Shown piece by piece: positions 36,645 to 44,712 of a stretch of DNA of 64,000 nt; within the stretch, counting starts at the first letter, position 1; each line of letters starts with the position of its first letter. A program made the position numbers and the translations under genes. The notes under the pieces were generated by a model, which ran no database searches, was not told where the DNA came from, and saw only the letters and a list, made by a program, of their open reading frames with translations. Origin of the DNA: JAJTFW01 sp046330075 (GTDB taxonomy: Bacteria > Bacteroidota > Bacteroidia > AKYH767-A > OLB10); assembly GCA_046330075.1 (NCBI GenBank), contig JAXLTL010000006.1, forward strand, positions 124,001 to 188,000, given 5' to 3'.

Positions 36645-37325
36645 ATGATGGGAATTTATGTGATATCAATTGCGTTCATGCTGATAGGCTGGCTGGTCCA
36701 GATGCAGCTGAAGAACAGATTTACGAAGTATTCGCAAACACCAATCAGCTCGAACATGAGCGGAGCGGAGATTGCAATGAAAATGTTGCGGGATAACAAC
36801 ATTCATGATGTAAAAGTAATTTCAGTGGAAGGTCGTCTTACCGATCACTATAACCCGCTTGATAAAACTGTTAACCTCAGTGCCGATGTATACCATGGCC
36901 GGAATGCAGCTGCTGCCGCAGTTGCAGCGCACGAGTGCGGACACGCTGTTCAACATGCCCGTGCATACTCCATGCTTCAGCTCCGTTCAGCATTGGTACC
37001 GGTTGTCAGCTTTGCGTCCAATTGGGTACATTGGGTATTGCTGATTGGTATATTCACTGTAAACACATTCCCGAGTTTGCTGCTTATTGGAATTACCTTA
37101 TTTGCTGCAACTACTGCCTTCAGTTTCATCACGCTGCCTGTAGAGTTCGATGCCAGCAAACGTGCATTGGTTTGGCTTGAAAGTGCAAGGATTACTACCC
37201 CACAGGAACATGCCCAGTCAAAGGATGCACTCTGGTGGGCAGCAATGACCTATGTGGTTGCCGCACTGAGCGCTCTGGCTACGCTTATGTATTATGTCAT
37301 GATTTACATGGGACGCCGCGATTAA
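36645..37325 (+). CDS. membrane zinc metallopeptidase (YugP family)
   Basis: This 226-residue membrane protein belongs to the neutral zinc metallopeptidase family of B. subtilis YugP. It has an N-terminal membrane helix (about 4-20), the zinc-binding AAHECGHAVQHA with His96-Glu97-x-x-His100, two central membrane helices (about 118-160), the conserved LPVEFDASKRAL, and a C-terminal helix. The family is probably involved in membrane-protein quality control, but its substrates are not known. It is monocistronic, with its own likely promoter and a terminator. Confidence 0.9.
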   Translation: MMGIYVISIAFMLIGWLVQMQLKNRFTKYSQTPISSNMSGAEIAMKMLRDNNIHDVKVISVEGRLTDHYNPLDKTVNLSADVYHGRNAAAAAVAAHECGHAVQHARAYSMLQLRSALVPVVSFASNWVHWVLLIGIFTVNTFPSLLLIGITLFAATTAFSFITLPVEFDASKRALVWLESARITTPQEHAQSKDALWWAAMTYVVAALSALATLMYYVMIYMGRRD

Positions 37326-37346
37326 ATCTGATAACGAAACTATTTA

Positions 37347-37376
37347 GGCCATTTTCGAAGGAGAATGGCCTTTTTT
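37347..37376 (+). terminator. rho-independent terminator after the YugP-like gene
   Basis: The stem GGCCATT / AATGGCC with a 10-base interior is followed by TTTTTTC. It lies 21 bases after the stop codon. Confidence 0.85.
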
Positions 37377-37453
37377 CATATTTATAATCACTGAACTTAG
37401 GGTACTGATGAAAATCAACGGAGTCGCAACTCTCAATTTATTATTTTCGCTTC

Positions 37454-38419
37454 ATGAGCCTCCCACAACCGATCATCGATCGCATTAAACTGCTTGAAGA
37501 GAAGTATACTGCCATGGGGCAGGACCTGATTTCGTATCTCGACGGTCTGCTGTATGCAGATGTTTGTACTTATTGGGATTATATTCATCTTGATACGTTG
37601 TTGAGTCTGCAACATCCCCGCACCAAATTTCCCGATGAGCAGGTTTTTATCATGTATCACCAGGTAACCGAATTGTATTTTAAGCTGGCCATCCATGAGT
37701 TTCAGCAAATGATTGATAAAGGCCCGGATGTAAAGTTCATGGCAGCACGCGTAGAACGAATCAACCGTTATTTCGCAGTACTTACCAGTTCGTTCGATAT
37801 CATGGTGGATGGGATGGAACCACAGCAGTTCCAGAAATTCAGAATGAGTTTATTGCCGGCAAGCGGTTTTCAGAGTGCACAATACAGGATGATTGAAATT
37901 TATTCTGCAGATTTTATTCGCCTTGTTTCGAAAGATTTCAGAGAGCAGTATGAAGGAAAAGATGCTTCGATTCCACAAATGTTTGAGCATATTTACTGGA
38001 AAGCCGGTGCTACCGAATTGTCGTCGGGAAAGAAAACACTGACGTTACAGCAGTTCGAAGAGAAGTATGCTAAGAGTCTGGAAGAACTGGCCGAATCACT
38101 AAAAACCAAGAACCTCTGGTATCTCTTTAAACAATTGCCGGAAGCAGATCAGCAAAACCCTGCCTTGCGTAAAGCGTTGCGTCAGCTCGATGTAAATGTG
38201 AACATCAATTGGCCGTTGGTGCATTATAAATCTGCCGTTCGTTACTTGCAGGCTGATCCCGCAGATATCGCGGCTACCGGAGGTACCAATTGGCAGAAAT
38301 ATCTGCCCCCGCGCTTCCAGAAACGGATTTTTTACCCTGAACTTTGGTCGGCCGAGGAACACGAAAACTGGGGAAAAGCCTGGGTAGATGCCGTTCTGGC
38401 TGATCGTATCAAGACCTGA
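37454..38419 (+). CDS. kynA: tryptophan 2,3-dioxygenase
   Basis: The haem enzyme opens the indole ring of tryptophan to N-formylkynurenine, the first step of the kynurenine route. The 321-residue protein contains FIMYHQVTELYFKLAIHE with the likely active-site His69, the TYWDYIHLDTLLSLQ N-terminal segment, the family-specific GFQSAQYRMIE, and a predominantly helical composition. Other kynurenine genes (kynureninase, kynurenine monooxygenase) are not adjacent. The gene appears to be monocistronic. Confidence 0.9.
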   Translation: MSLPQPIIDRIKLLEEKYTAMGQDLISYLDGLLYADVCTYWDYIHLDTLLSLQHPRTKFPDEQVFIMYHQVTELYFKLAIHEFQQMIDKGPDVKFMAARVERINRYFAVLTSSFDIMVDGMEPQQFQKFRMSLLPASGFQSAQYRMIEIYSADFIRLVSKDFREQYEGKDASIPQMFEHIYWKAGATELSSGKKTLTLQQFEEKYAKSLEELAESLKTKNLWYLFKQLPEADQQNPALRKALRQLDVNVNINWPLVHYKSAVRYLQADPADIAATGGTNWQKYLPPRFQKRIFYPELWSAEEHENWGKAWVDAVLADRIKT

Positions 38420-38506
38420 TTTGCCCTTTTTCTGGCTTTCAGGATTGAACCACTGAAAATTTAGTATTTGATTTACAGTTATTTATGTTTTTATTGAAAC
38501 AATAAA

Positions 38507-38537
38507 TTGGTTTATATTGTAAACCAGTTTACATTTG
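38507..38537 (+). promoter_or_regulatory. promoter of the 38.6-40.2 kb operon
   Basis: TTG at 38507-38509 and TACATTTG at 38530-38537 are separated by 20 bases, a full match to the Bacteroidota -33/-7 pattern. The ATG of the first gene is at 38558, which gives a leader of about 14 bases. Confidence 0.65.
38508..38533 (+). promoter_or_regulatory. overlapping palindromic operator inside the promoter spacer
   Basis: Two perfect inverted repeats overlap: TGGTTTA-N5-TAAACCA at 38508-38526 and TGTAAAC-CA-GTTTACA at 38518-38533. They fill the spacer between the -33 and -7 elements, so bound repressor would block RNA polymerase. The third gene of the operon encodes a winged-helix regulator, the obvious candidate for autoregulation. 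Confidence 0.6.
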
Positions 38538-38557
38538 CTCCCATAATAATTAAAACT

Positions 38558-39253
38558 ATGAAAACTATTATCAAATCAATCTTCATGACCGGAGTCCTGA
38601 TGTTCTGCGCTCTAAACATACAGGCTCAAAAAACAGAATCTAAACCGCGCGCAGCCAGTGAACCTCAGTCGGCATTGAAAACCCGTCGTTTCCTGGTGAA
38701 TTATTTAAATGTAATGGACACCTGTAAAACATGGGAAGATAAATCCCGGACATTAAAGGGTATTGAAATGGTTGCGGATGCAACATTCAGTGATTGGATT
38801 TCTCAATACCATGCCGCCTTCTTTAATGCCGTATTGGCAATGGAGAATAAAGATACTGCTGCAGCGAGTGCCATGTTAGCGAAAGCAGAGATGTATATCG
38901 GTAAAGCGGTCGCCCTGAATAAAGATGAATCTGAAATCATTCTTCTTCGCGGACTGATCACCGGAATGAAAATAGGAAAGCATCCGGAGTTAGGTGCCAA
39001 GCTGGGACCAATTGCCATGGGCGATTATGAGAAAGCAATGAAACTGAATGCCGAGAATCCACGTGTTTATCTGGTGTATGGTGAATCTTACATGTATATG
39101 CCTGAGCAAGCCGGCGGTGGTAAGAAACCTGCGAAGGAAAATTTTGAAATTGCCTTGAAGAAATTCGAAACGGATAAACACGAAGATCCTGCATGGCCAC
39201 GCTGGGGAAAAGACCGTGCAAAGAAATTGCTCGAAGAAGTTAAGGAGCAGTAA
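38558..39253 (+). CDS. secreted helical-repeat protein of unknown function
   Basis: The ATG at 38558 gives 231 residues with a signal peptide (MKTIIKSIFMTGVLMFCALNIQAQ); the frame is open 17 codons further upstream into the promoter, so that start is rejected. The rest is helical and alanine-rich, with TPR-like features (AAFFNAVLAMENKDTAAA, MGDYEKAMKLNAENPRVYL). It is probably periplasmic. It is the first gene of a three-gene unit with a membrane protein and a regulator, and might sense or respond to an envelope signal; this is inferred only from context. Confidence 0.75.
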   Translation: MKTIIKSIFMTGVLMFCALNIQAQKTESKPRAASEPQSALKTRRFLVNYLNVMDTCKTWEDKSRTLKGIEMVADATFSDWISQYHAAFFNAVLAMENKDTAAASAMLAKAEMYIGKAVALNKDESEIILLRGLITGMKIGKHPELGAKLGPIAMGDYEKAMKLNAENPRVYLVYGESYMYMPEQAGGGKKPAKENFEIALKKFETDKHEDPAWPRWGKDRAKKLLEEVKEQ

Positions 39254-39313
39254 TAATTGAATTCACACAACATAATTGGTATAAGAACATTAAAAAATAA
39301 AAAAAATTAAGTT

Positions 39314-39904
39314 ATGGAAAAATTTAGCAATGAAGATAGCCTGCGTGTGATCACTTCAATGATTGAAGCAACCAAGAAGGATCTGCGCGATAATGGATTC
39401 TGGTATTTGTTTTGGGGCTGGCTGGTGTTTATTGCCTGTGTGCTCAACTTTACCCTGATGCAGCTTGGTGTTGAGCAGGCGCAGATGGCTTGGCTGTTAA
39501 TGTTGTTTGGCGGAGTTTATACATTTATCAGAGGGCGAAAAGAGGAGCGGGAGCATCAGGTGAAAACGTATGTTGACCATTTCATGAAGTATGTATTGAT
39601 TTGCTTTATGGTGTGTTTGTTGCTCGTACTGTTTAGTCAGGGTCACCTTCAGATGAGTACTTACCCGATGGTGATGATGGTGTACGGAATGTGGCTCTTT
39701 ATGAGTGGCGGAATGCTGGAGTTCAGACCCCTGTTAATCGGCGGAATCATTAACTGGGCATTGGCTTTCGTTGGCTTCTACCTGAGTTATGAGTATCAGC
39801 TGCTCGCGCTGGGTGCCAGTGTTCTTTTCGGATATATTATTCCCGGTTATATGCTGCGCAGCCGATACAATAAGGCAGAAAAGTCTAATCTGGCAAATGC
39901 CTAG
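39314..39904 (+). CDS. membrane protein of unknown function (196 aa)
   Basis: The protein has an N-terminal soluble helix (EDSLRVITSMIEATKKDLRD) and five predicted membrane segments between about residues 27 and 185. Similar small membrane proteins are often paired with a short winged-helix regulator in Bacteroidota, and here the regulator begins 6 bases downstream. No catalytic residue is recognised. Function is unknown. Confidence 0.75.
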   Translation: MEKFSNEDSLRVITSMIEATKKDLRDNGFWYLFWGWLVFIACVLNFTLMQLGVEQAQMAWLLMLFGGVYTFIRGRKEEREHQVKTYVDHFMKYVLICFMVCLLLVLFSQGHLQMSTYPMVMMVYGMWLFMSGGMLEFRPLLIGGIINWALAFVGFYLSYEYQLLALGASVLFGYIIPGYMLRSRYNKAEKSNLANA

Positions 39905-39910
39905 TGCGTC

Positions 39911-40207
39911 ATGTTTATGTTTAAGGACCTTGACCCTTTATTACATCAGCAGCTTCGGTTATCCGTGGTTTCACTGCTGATTGGTGTGAAGGAGGCGGAG
40001 TTTACCTACATCCGCGAAAAGGTAGGTGCCACAGCAGGGAACCTGAGTGTGCAGATCAATAAACTGGCAGAAGCAGGTTATTTGGATGTGCAGAAATCAT
40101 TCAGAGATAATTATCCGCTTACCACATGCTCGATCACCGAAAAGGGAAGGAAGGCGTTCGAAGAGTATGTGAAAGCACTTCAGGATTATCTGAAACCTAA
40201 ATCCTGA
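39911..40207 (+). CDS. winged-helix transcriptional regulator (HTH_34 type)
   Basis: This 98-residue protein is a single winged helix-turn-helix domain of the PadR/MarR-like HTH_34 kind: DLDPLLHQQLRLSVVSLL, the recognition region REKVGATAGNLSVQINKLAEAGYL, and the wing DVQKSF...TTCSITEKGRKAF. It has no effector-binding domain. Translation starts at the ATG at 39911, or possibly 39917. It probably regulates its own operon through the palindromes at 38508-38533. A strong terminator follows. Confidence 0.85.
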   Translation: MFMFKDLDPLLHQQLRLSVVSLLIGVKEAEFTYIREKVGATAGNLSVQINKLAEAGYLDVQKSFRDNYPLTTCSITEKGRKAFEEYVKALQDYLKPKS

Positions 40208-40217
40208 TTCCCGCTTC

Positions 40218-40258
40218 AAAAAAAAACGCCCCTGCATCTTTGATGTCAGGGGCGTTTT
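40218..40258. terminator. bidirectional terminator between convergent genes
   Basis: AAAAAACGCCCCTG-CATCTTTGATGT-CAGGGGCGTTTTCG forms a strong stem with A-run on one side and T-run on the other. It separates the regulator (plus) from the amidohydrolase-like gene (minus). Confidence 0.88.
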
Positions 40259-40274
40259 CGTTTAGGCGCAACCG

Positions 40275-41567
40275 TTATTCGGCAACACCGTATTTTTTCG
40301 CATAGCGCCGGTAAAGTTCTTTCTGATAGTTATCAAGATTGATCATTCTTCCTTGTATATAGGCCAGTTCTACATGATTGCCGGTCATGTCAAGAGCGTC
40401 ACCGGTAGAGATGAACAACGTTGCGTCTTTATTGTCTTCCAGGGTTCCGCATTGTTGATCGATCCCCAGAATTTTAGCCGGTGCACTCGTAATGGTCATC
40501 AATGCTTCTTCTTTGCTGATACCGTATCCGGCTGCACTTCCGGCTTCAAATCCAAGGTTTCGTTGCTGCCAGAATCCATTGTCGGCGATGGCAACGATTA
40601 AACCTGCCCGTTGTAAAAGGCCCGGTAATCTGTATTTCAGATCTACTGCTTCGTCTTCACGATAGGGTAGTGAATGTGTGCGTTCGATGATCACAGGCAC
40701 ATTCCGTTCCCGCAAGAGGTCAGTGAGCATCCATGCATCTGCTCCACCGACGATGGCAATACGTACCTGATATTTGTCGGCAAAGTTCACTGCTTCAATA
40801 ATCTCTCTCGCATAATCACAGCGTACATACAGTCGTTTTGATTTGTCGAATAGTCCGCGCATGGCTTCCAGATGCTGATTTGCGGATAGTCCTGAGGAAG
40901 CTGCATAGGCTTTTGCATCATCAAATAATTTGTACAGCGCTTTCAGACTTTTTTCGTTTTTGTCTTTTTGCTCTTCTTCCGGTTCAGCCCAGGGAGCTTT
41001 GTAAATACGCATGGAAGGCCAGTTGACCCATATCCCTTCGTCGGTTTTTACAGCTGCATCTTCCCAATTCCACGCATCCAGTTGTACAACCGATGAACTC
41101 CCTGATAATAGCCCGCCTTGCGGCACGATCTGAGCCATGAGTACTCCGTTGTCGCGTACTGTCGGAATGACCCTCGAATCAGGATTGTAAGCAATGATGG
41201 CACGGGCACTAGGATTCAGCAGGCCGGTTTCCCTGAAGTCGTTGGTGGCCCGCACGAGCTCCAGGTCGCTCAACCCGAGATTGGTGTTCATAGCGATAAA
41301 TCCCGGATAGACGTGTTTGTTGTGCACATAGATAATGGTGTCAAAAGCTTTCGGGTCGGGCCGGAACCCTTTGGCGTCCATGATAAAGCTGATTTTACTG
41401 CCTTCAATGCCAATGGCACTCATGTCAATTACTTTCCCGTTACCGATATGAGCCGTGGCGCCCAATAAGAGGACACGGCGTACGGTGGAATCAACAGGGG
41501 CCGGCCGCTGTGCCATTGCACTAACGGTGAGGCAGAGGAGAAATATGGAGAGGATGTGTTTTTTCAT
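40275..41567 (-). CDS. amidohydrolase-fold protein lacking metal ligands
   Basis: The 430-residue protein has a signal peptide (MKKHILSIFLLCLTVSAMAQ) and the overall imidazolonepropionase-like amidohydrolase order: N-terminal beta-sandwich (KVIDMSAIGIEGSKISFI), a TIM barrel, and a C-terminal 'SAPAKILGIDQQCGTLEDNKDATLFI' block. However, the usual PGFID-x-H-x-H becomes PGFIAMNTNLG, and the later His ligands in the barrel are also absent. It is therefore likely to be a pseudoenzyme, perhaps a partner of the next protein. It is encoded one base downstream of the 1013-residue amidohydrolase, so both are translated from one mRNA. Confidence 0.85.
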   Translation of the reverse strand: MKKHILSIFLLCLTVSAMAQRPAPVDSTVRRVLLLGATAHIGNGKVIDMSAIGIEGSKISFIMDAKGFRPDPKAFDTIIYVHNKHVYPGFIAMNTNLGLSDLELVRATNDFRETGLLNPSARAIIAYNPDSRVIPTVRDNGVLMAQIVPQGGLLSGSSSVVQLDAWNWEDAAVKTDEGIWVNWPSMRIYKAPWAEPEEEQKDKNEKSLKALYKLFDDAKAYAASSGLSANQHLEAMRGLFDKSKRLYVRCDYAREIIEAVNFADKYQVRIAIVGGADAWMLTDLLRERNVPVIIERTHSLPYREDEAVDLKYRLPGLLQRAGLIVAIADNGFWQQRNLGFEAGSAAGYGISKEEALMTITSAPAKILGIDQQCGTLEDNKDATLFISTGDALDMTGNHVELAYIQGRMINLDNYQKELYRRYAKKYGVAE

Positions 41568-41568
41568 C

Positions 41569-44500
41569 TCAGTAAGGGAGTTTTTCTAAATCGTTGCAGT
41601 GGTATTCTTCACGTAAGGTTACACCGGGCCGTTGGGTCGGACTTCCGCCCGCCTTTTCATCCAGCATCTTCCGGATGATGCGTTGCCTTTCTTTATCGTC
41701 TCTGGCACGAAGTTCGGCATCGGTTGTAAGGTCAAAGTAGAGTACACCATCTACCCAGGTTTGTACGGGTTTCGAATACACCGATAAGGGCGGGCCATTC
41801 CAGATTACAAGATCAGCATCTTTGCCGGCTTTGATACTGCCCGTTCGGTTGTCAATATGCAGGAGCTTTGCCGGGTTCAGTGTGACGAATTTGAGTGCTT
41901 CAGCTTCCGGAACATTGCCATACTTCACAGCCTTTGCTGCTTCCTGGTTCAGTCGTCGTGCCATTTCTGCATCATCGCTGTTGAAGGCGGTGATGATGCC
42001 GTTTTTGTAAAGCAATGCGCCGTTGTAAGGGATGGCATCAATCACTTCGTATTTGTAAGCCCACCAGTCGGAGAACGTAGAGCCGCCAACACCGTGTTTT
42101 TTCATCTTGTCAGCTACTTTGTAGCCTTCCAGAATATGCGTAAAGGTATTAACACGGAATCCGAAGGTGTCGGCTACGTGCATAAGCATATTGATCTCTC
42201 CCTGCTGATAGCTGTGGCAGGTTATAAATCTCTTCTTGTTTATGATCTCTGCCAGCGCTTCGAGTTCAAGATCACGGCGTGGCATGACCGAATTTCCGGT
42301 TTTGCCCCCTGCTGTATAGGTTTTCCAGGCAGTATCGTATGCACGTGCTCTGCTGAAGGCGTCGATGTAGAGCTGTTCAACTCCCATCCTTGTTTGCGGA
42401 TACCGCGTTACGTTATTGTCGCCCCAGTTACTTTGCTTGACGTTTTCGCCCAACGCAAACTTGATGAAAGGATCAGCCCCTTTGAACTTGAGTTCTTCAG
42501 CACCTTTTCCCCAGCGGAGTTTGATCAGCGCAGTTTGTCCGCCAACGGCATTCGCACTTCCGTGCAGCAGGTGAGAGGTGGTGACTCCCCCTGCAAGCTG
42601 ACGGTAAATGTCAATGTCGTCAGGGTCGATGACATCACCAATGCGCACCTCTGAGGTTATCGATTGTGTTCCCTCGTTGACGCCTCCGTTTACTGCAATA
42701 TGTGAGTGCTCATCGATGATGCCGGGTGTGAGATGCATGCCGGTTCCGTCAATGACCCTGACTCCGGAGGTTGACCATTTCTCAGCTTCAGCGTTTTTTC
42801 CAACTGCTACAATTTTTCCGTCGCGGATGAGCACGCTGCCGTTTTCAATGATGCCTTGGTCTTCACAGGTCCAGATGGTAATATTTTTAATCAGACAGGC
42901 ACCGGTAGATGGAGTATAGGCTCCTCCGCCAATACCAACTTTATAATCATAGCCGAAGGCACCTGATGGATAAAAAATGGCAGGAAGGACAAATCCTGTG
43001 TCTCTTTTTGCCGAGTCCTTTTTCTCTTCTGCAATACCTGTTTTGCTGGCCTTCCATGATTTCCAGGTACCGTCAGGAAGCTGACCGTTTCCGGTAAATC
43101 CCGCAGTAGCTGCATCATAGAGCGCATTGATACGATATGGGCCTTTCCCTTTTGCCGTTTCAAAACGAAGTGTGTATTGTGCACCTGACGGAGTTGCTTC
43201 TATTTTTATTTTCAGTGTGTCTTTCTGCAGACTCCATTCCGGTGTGTTAACATCTCCGGATATCACCAGAGTCCAGTCTTTCAAAGTGTCGATCTGTAGC
43301 GCGTATTTTCCACGGAGGTCGAGACTATCACTGTTCCGGATGATGTAACGTTTGCCTGCAACCCAGTTCTCGAGTAACTGATTGTCTTTTTCAAAGTAAT
43401 CCTTGGTGCAGATAAAGAAGTTGGCAGTCATACCCGGACGCAGTGCCCCAACTTTATCAGCAACGCCCAGCATCGTTGCAGGAATAGTAGTAAGCGCATT
43501 CAAGGCTGCTTCTTTGCTGAGTCCGCAACGGATGGCTTTGAGCAGCGCAGGAATAAATTCTTTTTTTTCCTTCAGTCCATCGGAAGTCAGTGCGAAACGG
43601 AGTCCGGCTTTTTCTGCGAGACCGGGATTCGCAGGTGCTAATTCCCAGTGCTTCAGCTCTGCGAGTGAAATATTGAGTGCGTCATAAGGATTCGAAACGT
43701 CATAGGCTTTCGGGAAGGAAAGTGGCAGCACAAATGAACAACCGGTCGATCGGATTTCGTTCAGGCGTTTGTATTCGTCTCCTGAACCTATAACGATATA
43801 GGTTATTCCGAATTCATCACCGATCCGGTCGGCTCTGAGTGCTGATTTGTAATCCTTGACTTCAAAAATCTGTGGAAGGTTTTTGGTTTTGTTCAATGCT
43901 TCGAGTGAAAGATTGTATTCCTGGTCTTTGGCGCCGGCATACCAGGTTGCGTCGAGATAAGTCTGGCGGAGCAGGGCAATGCTTCCCATCAGCGACGATG
44001 GGTATTCCATAACGGAACTGCCTTTGTTAAAGGAGAACCCGGCTGCTGCTTTATCCCGTAATACCATCAGCTGGGCCTTATCGTCTCCCAGTAAAACCAG
44101 CGCGCCCGTGCCGCGTGCAATACCGTCTCTTTGTAACGTTAAGGCCGTACCGAAACCAATCTTCCGTAGGTCCTCAGCCTGTTTGGGATCCGGAGTGAAA
44201 ACGGAGATAGCATCAGATTCAGGGTGAATAGCCATGTTCCAGTTTACAGGTCCTGCAACCGGATTTCTGTTTTGCGGACCCCGATCGCGTTCCTTTTTCT
44301 CGCGTGTTTCAGGTAAACCATACCCTGTACTCATCTCGATAAATGACGGGTATACGTATTTTCCTTTGAGGTCATAAATGACCGCTCCCGGTGGAATTGG
44401 TATTCCGGCTCCGGCTTGTACAATTTTATCTTTCCGGATAATCAGGACAGCATCTTTGATCAGCGTTTTGGAATCAGTAACAAGTGTTGCATTCCTGAAT

Positions 44501-44610
44501 GCATAGGTAATATCCCGTACGTCGGATAGTCCTTCTACAGGCAGGGTGTTTTGCGCCCGCAGGCTGACTACCAGACTGAACGTGAATAACAATGTTAGTA
44601 TTTTTCTCAT
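41569..44610 (-). CDS. double amidohydrolase (degenerate N-half, active-looking C-half)
   Basis: The start at 44608-44610 gives 1013 residues with a signal peptide (MRKILTLLFTFSLVVSLRAQ); an ATG two codons upstream is also possible. The N-terminal half (about 25-440) has amidohydrolase shape, but the HxH motif is replaced by PSFIEMSTGYG; it retains TSDG. The C-terminal half (about 560-1000) has intact ligands: DEHSHIAVNG (HxH), ITCHSYQQGE, THILEGYK and FNSDDAEMARR. Metal-dependent hydrolysis of an amide or related bond in the periplasm is expected; the substrate is not known. A linker domain (about 450-550) has beta-sandwich character. Confidence 0.87.
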   Translation of the reverse strand: MRKILTLLFTFSLVVSLRAQNTLPVEGLSDVRDITYAFRNATLVTDSKTLIKDAVLIIRKDKIVQAGAGIPIPPGAVIYDLKGKYVYPSFIEMSTGYGLPETREKKERDRGPQNRNPVAGPVNWNMAIHPESDAISVFTPDPKQAEDLRKIGFGTALTLQRDGIARGTGALVLLGDDKAQLMVLRDKAAAGFSFNKGSSVMEYPSSLMGSIALLRQTYLDATWYAGAKDQEYNLSLEALNKTKNLPQIFEVKDYKSALRADRIGDEFGITYIVIGSGDEYKRLNEIRSTGCSFVLPLSFPKAYDVSNPYDALNISLAELKHWELAPANPGLAEKAGLRFALTSDGLKEKKEFIPALLKAIRCGLSKEAALNALTTIPATMLGVADKVGALRPGMTANFFICTKDYFEKDNQLLENWVAGKRYIIRNSDSLDLRGKYALQIDTLKDWTLVISGDVNTPEWSLQKDTLKIKIEATPSGAQYTLRFETAKGKGPYRINALYDAATAGFTGNGQLPDGTWKSWKASKTGIAEEKKDSAKRDTGFVLPAIFYPSGAFGYDYKVGIGGGAYTPSTGACLIKNITIWTCEDQGIIENGSVLIRDGKIVAVGKNAEAEKWSTSGVRVIDGTGMHLTPGIIDEHSHIAVNGGVNEGTQSITSEVRIGDVIDPDDIDIYRQLAGGVTTSHLLHGSANAVGGQTALIKLRWGKGAEELKFKGADPFIKFALGENVKQSNWGDNNVTRYPQTRMGVEQLYIDAFSRARAYDTAWKTYTAGGKTGNSVMPRRDLELEALAEIINKKRFITCHSYQQGEINMLMHVADTFGFRVNTFTHILEGYKVADKMKKHGVGGSTFSDWWAYKYEVIDAIPYNGALLYKNGIITAFNSDDAEMARRLNQEAAKAVKYGNVPEAEALKFVTLNPAKLLHIDNRTGSIKAGKDADLVIWNGPPLSVYSKPVQTWVDGVLYFDLTTDAELRARDDKERQRIIRKMLDEKAGGSPTQRPGVTLREEYHCNDLEKLPY

Positions 44611-44712
44611 GAGCATTTGCAAGCTGGATCACGAAGGTAATAGTTTTATTGCCGTGAACCTCAGGGACTGAAATACCCCGTTTTCACCATAATCAGCAGC
44701 TAATCACCAACG

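Noticed and set aside
41857..42654. Plus-strand open frame of 265 codons inside the double amidohydrolase gene
   Set aside because: It lies wholly antisense to a well-supported gene and has no recognisable domain; it is a shadow frame.
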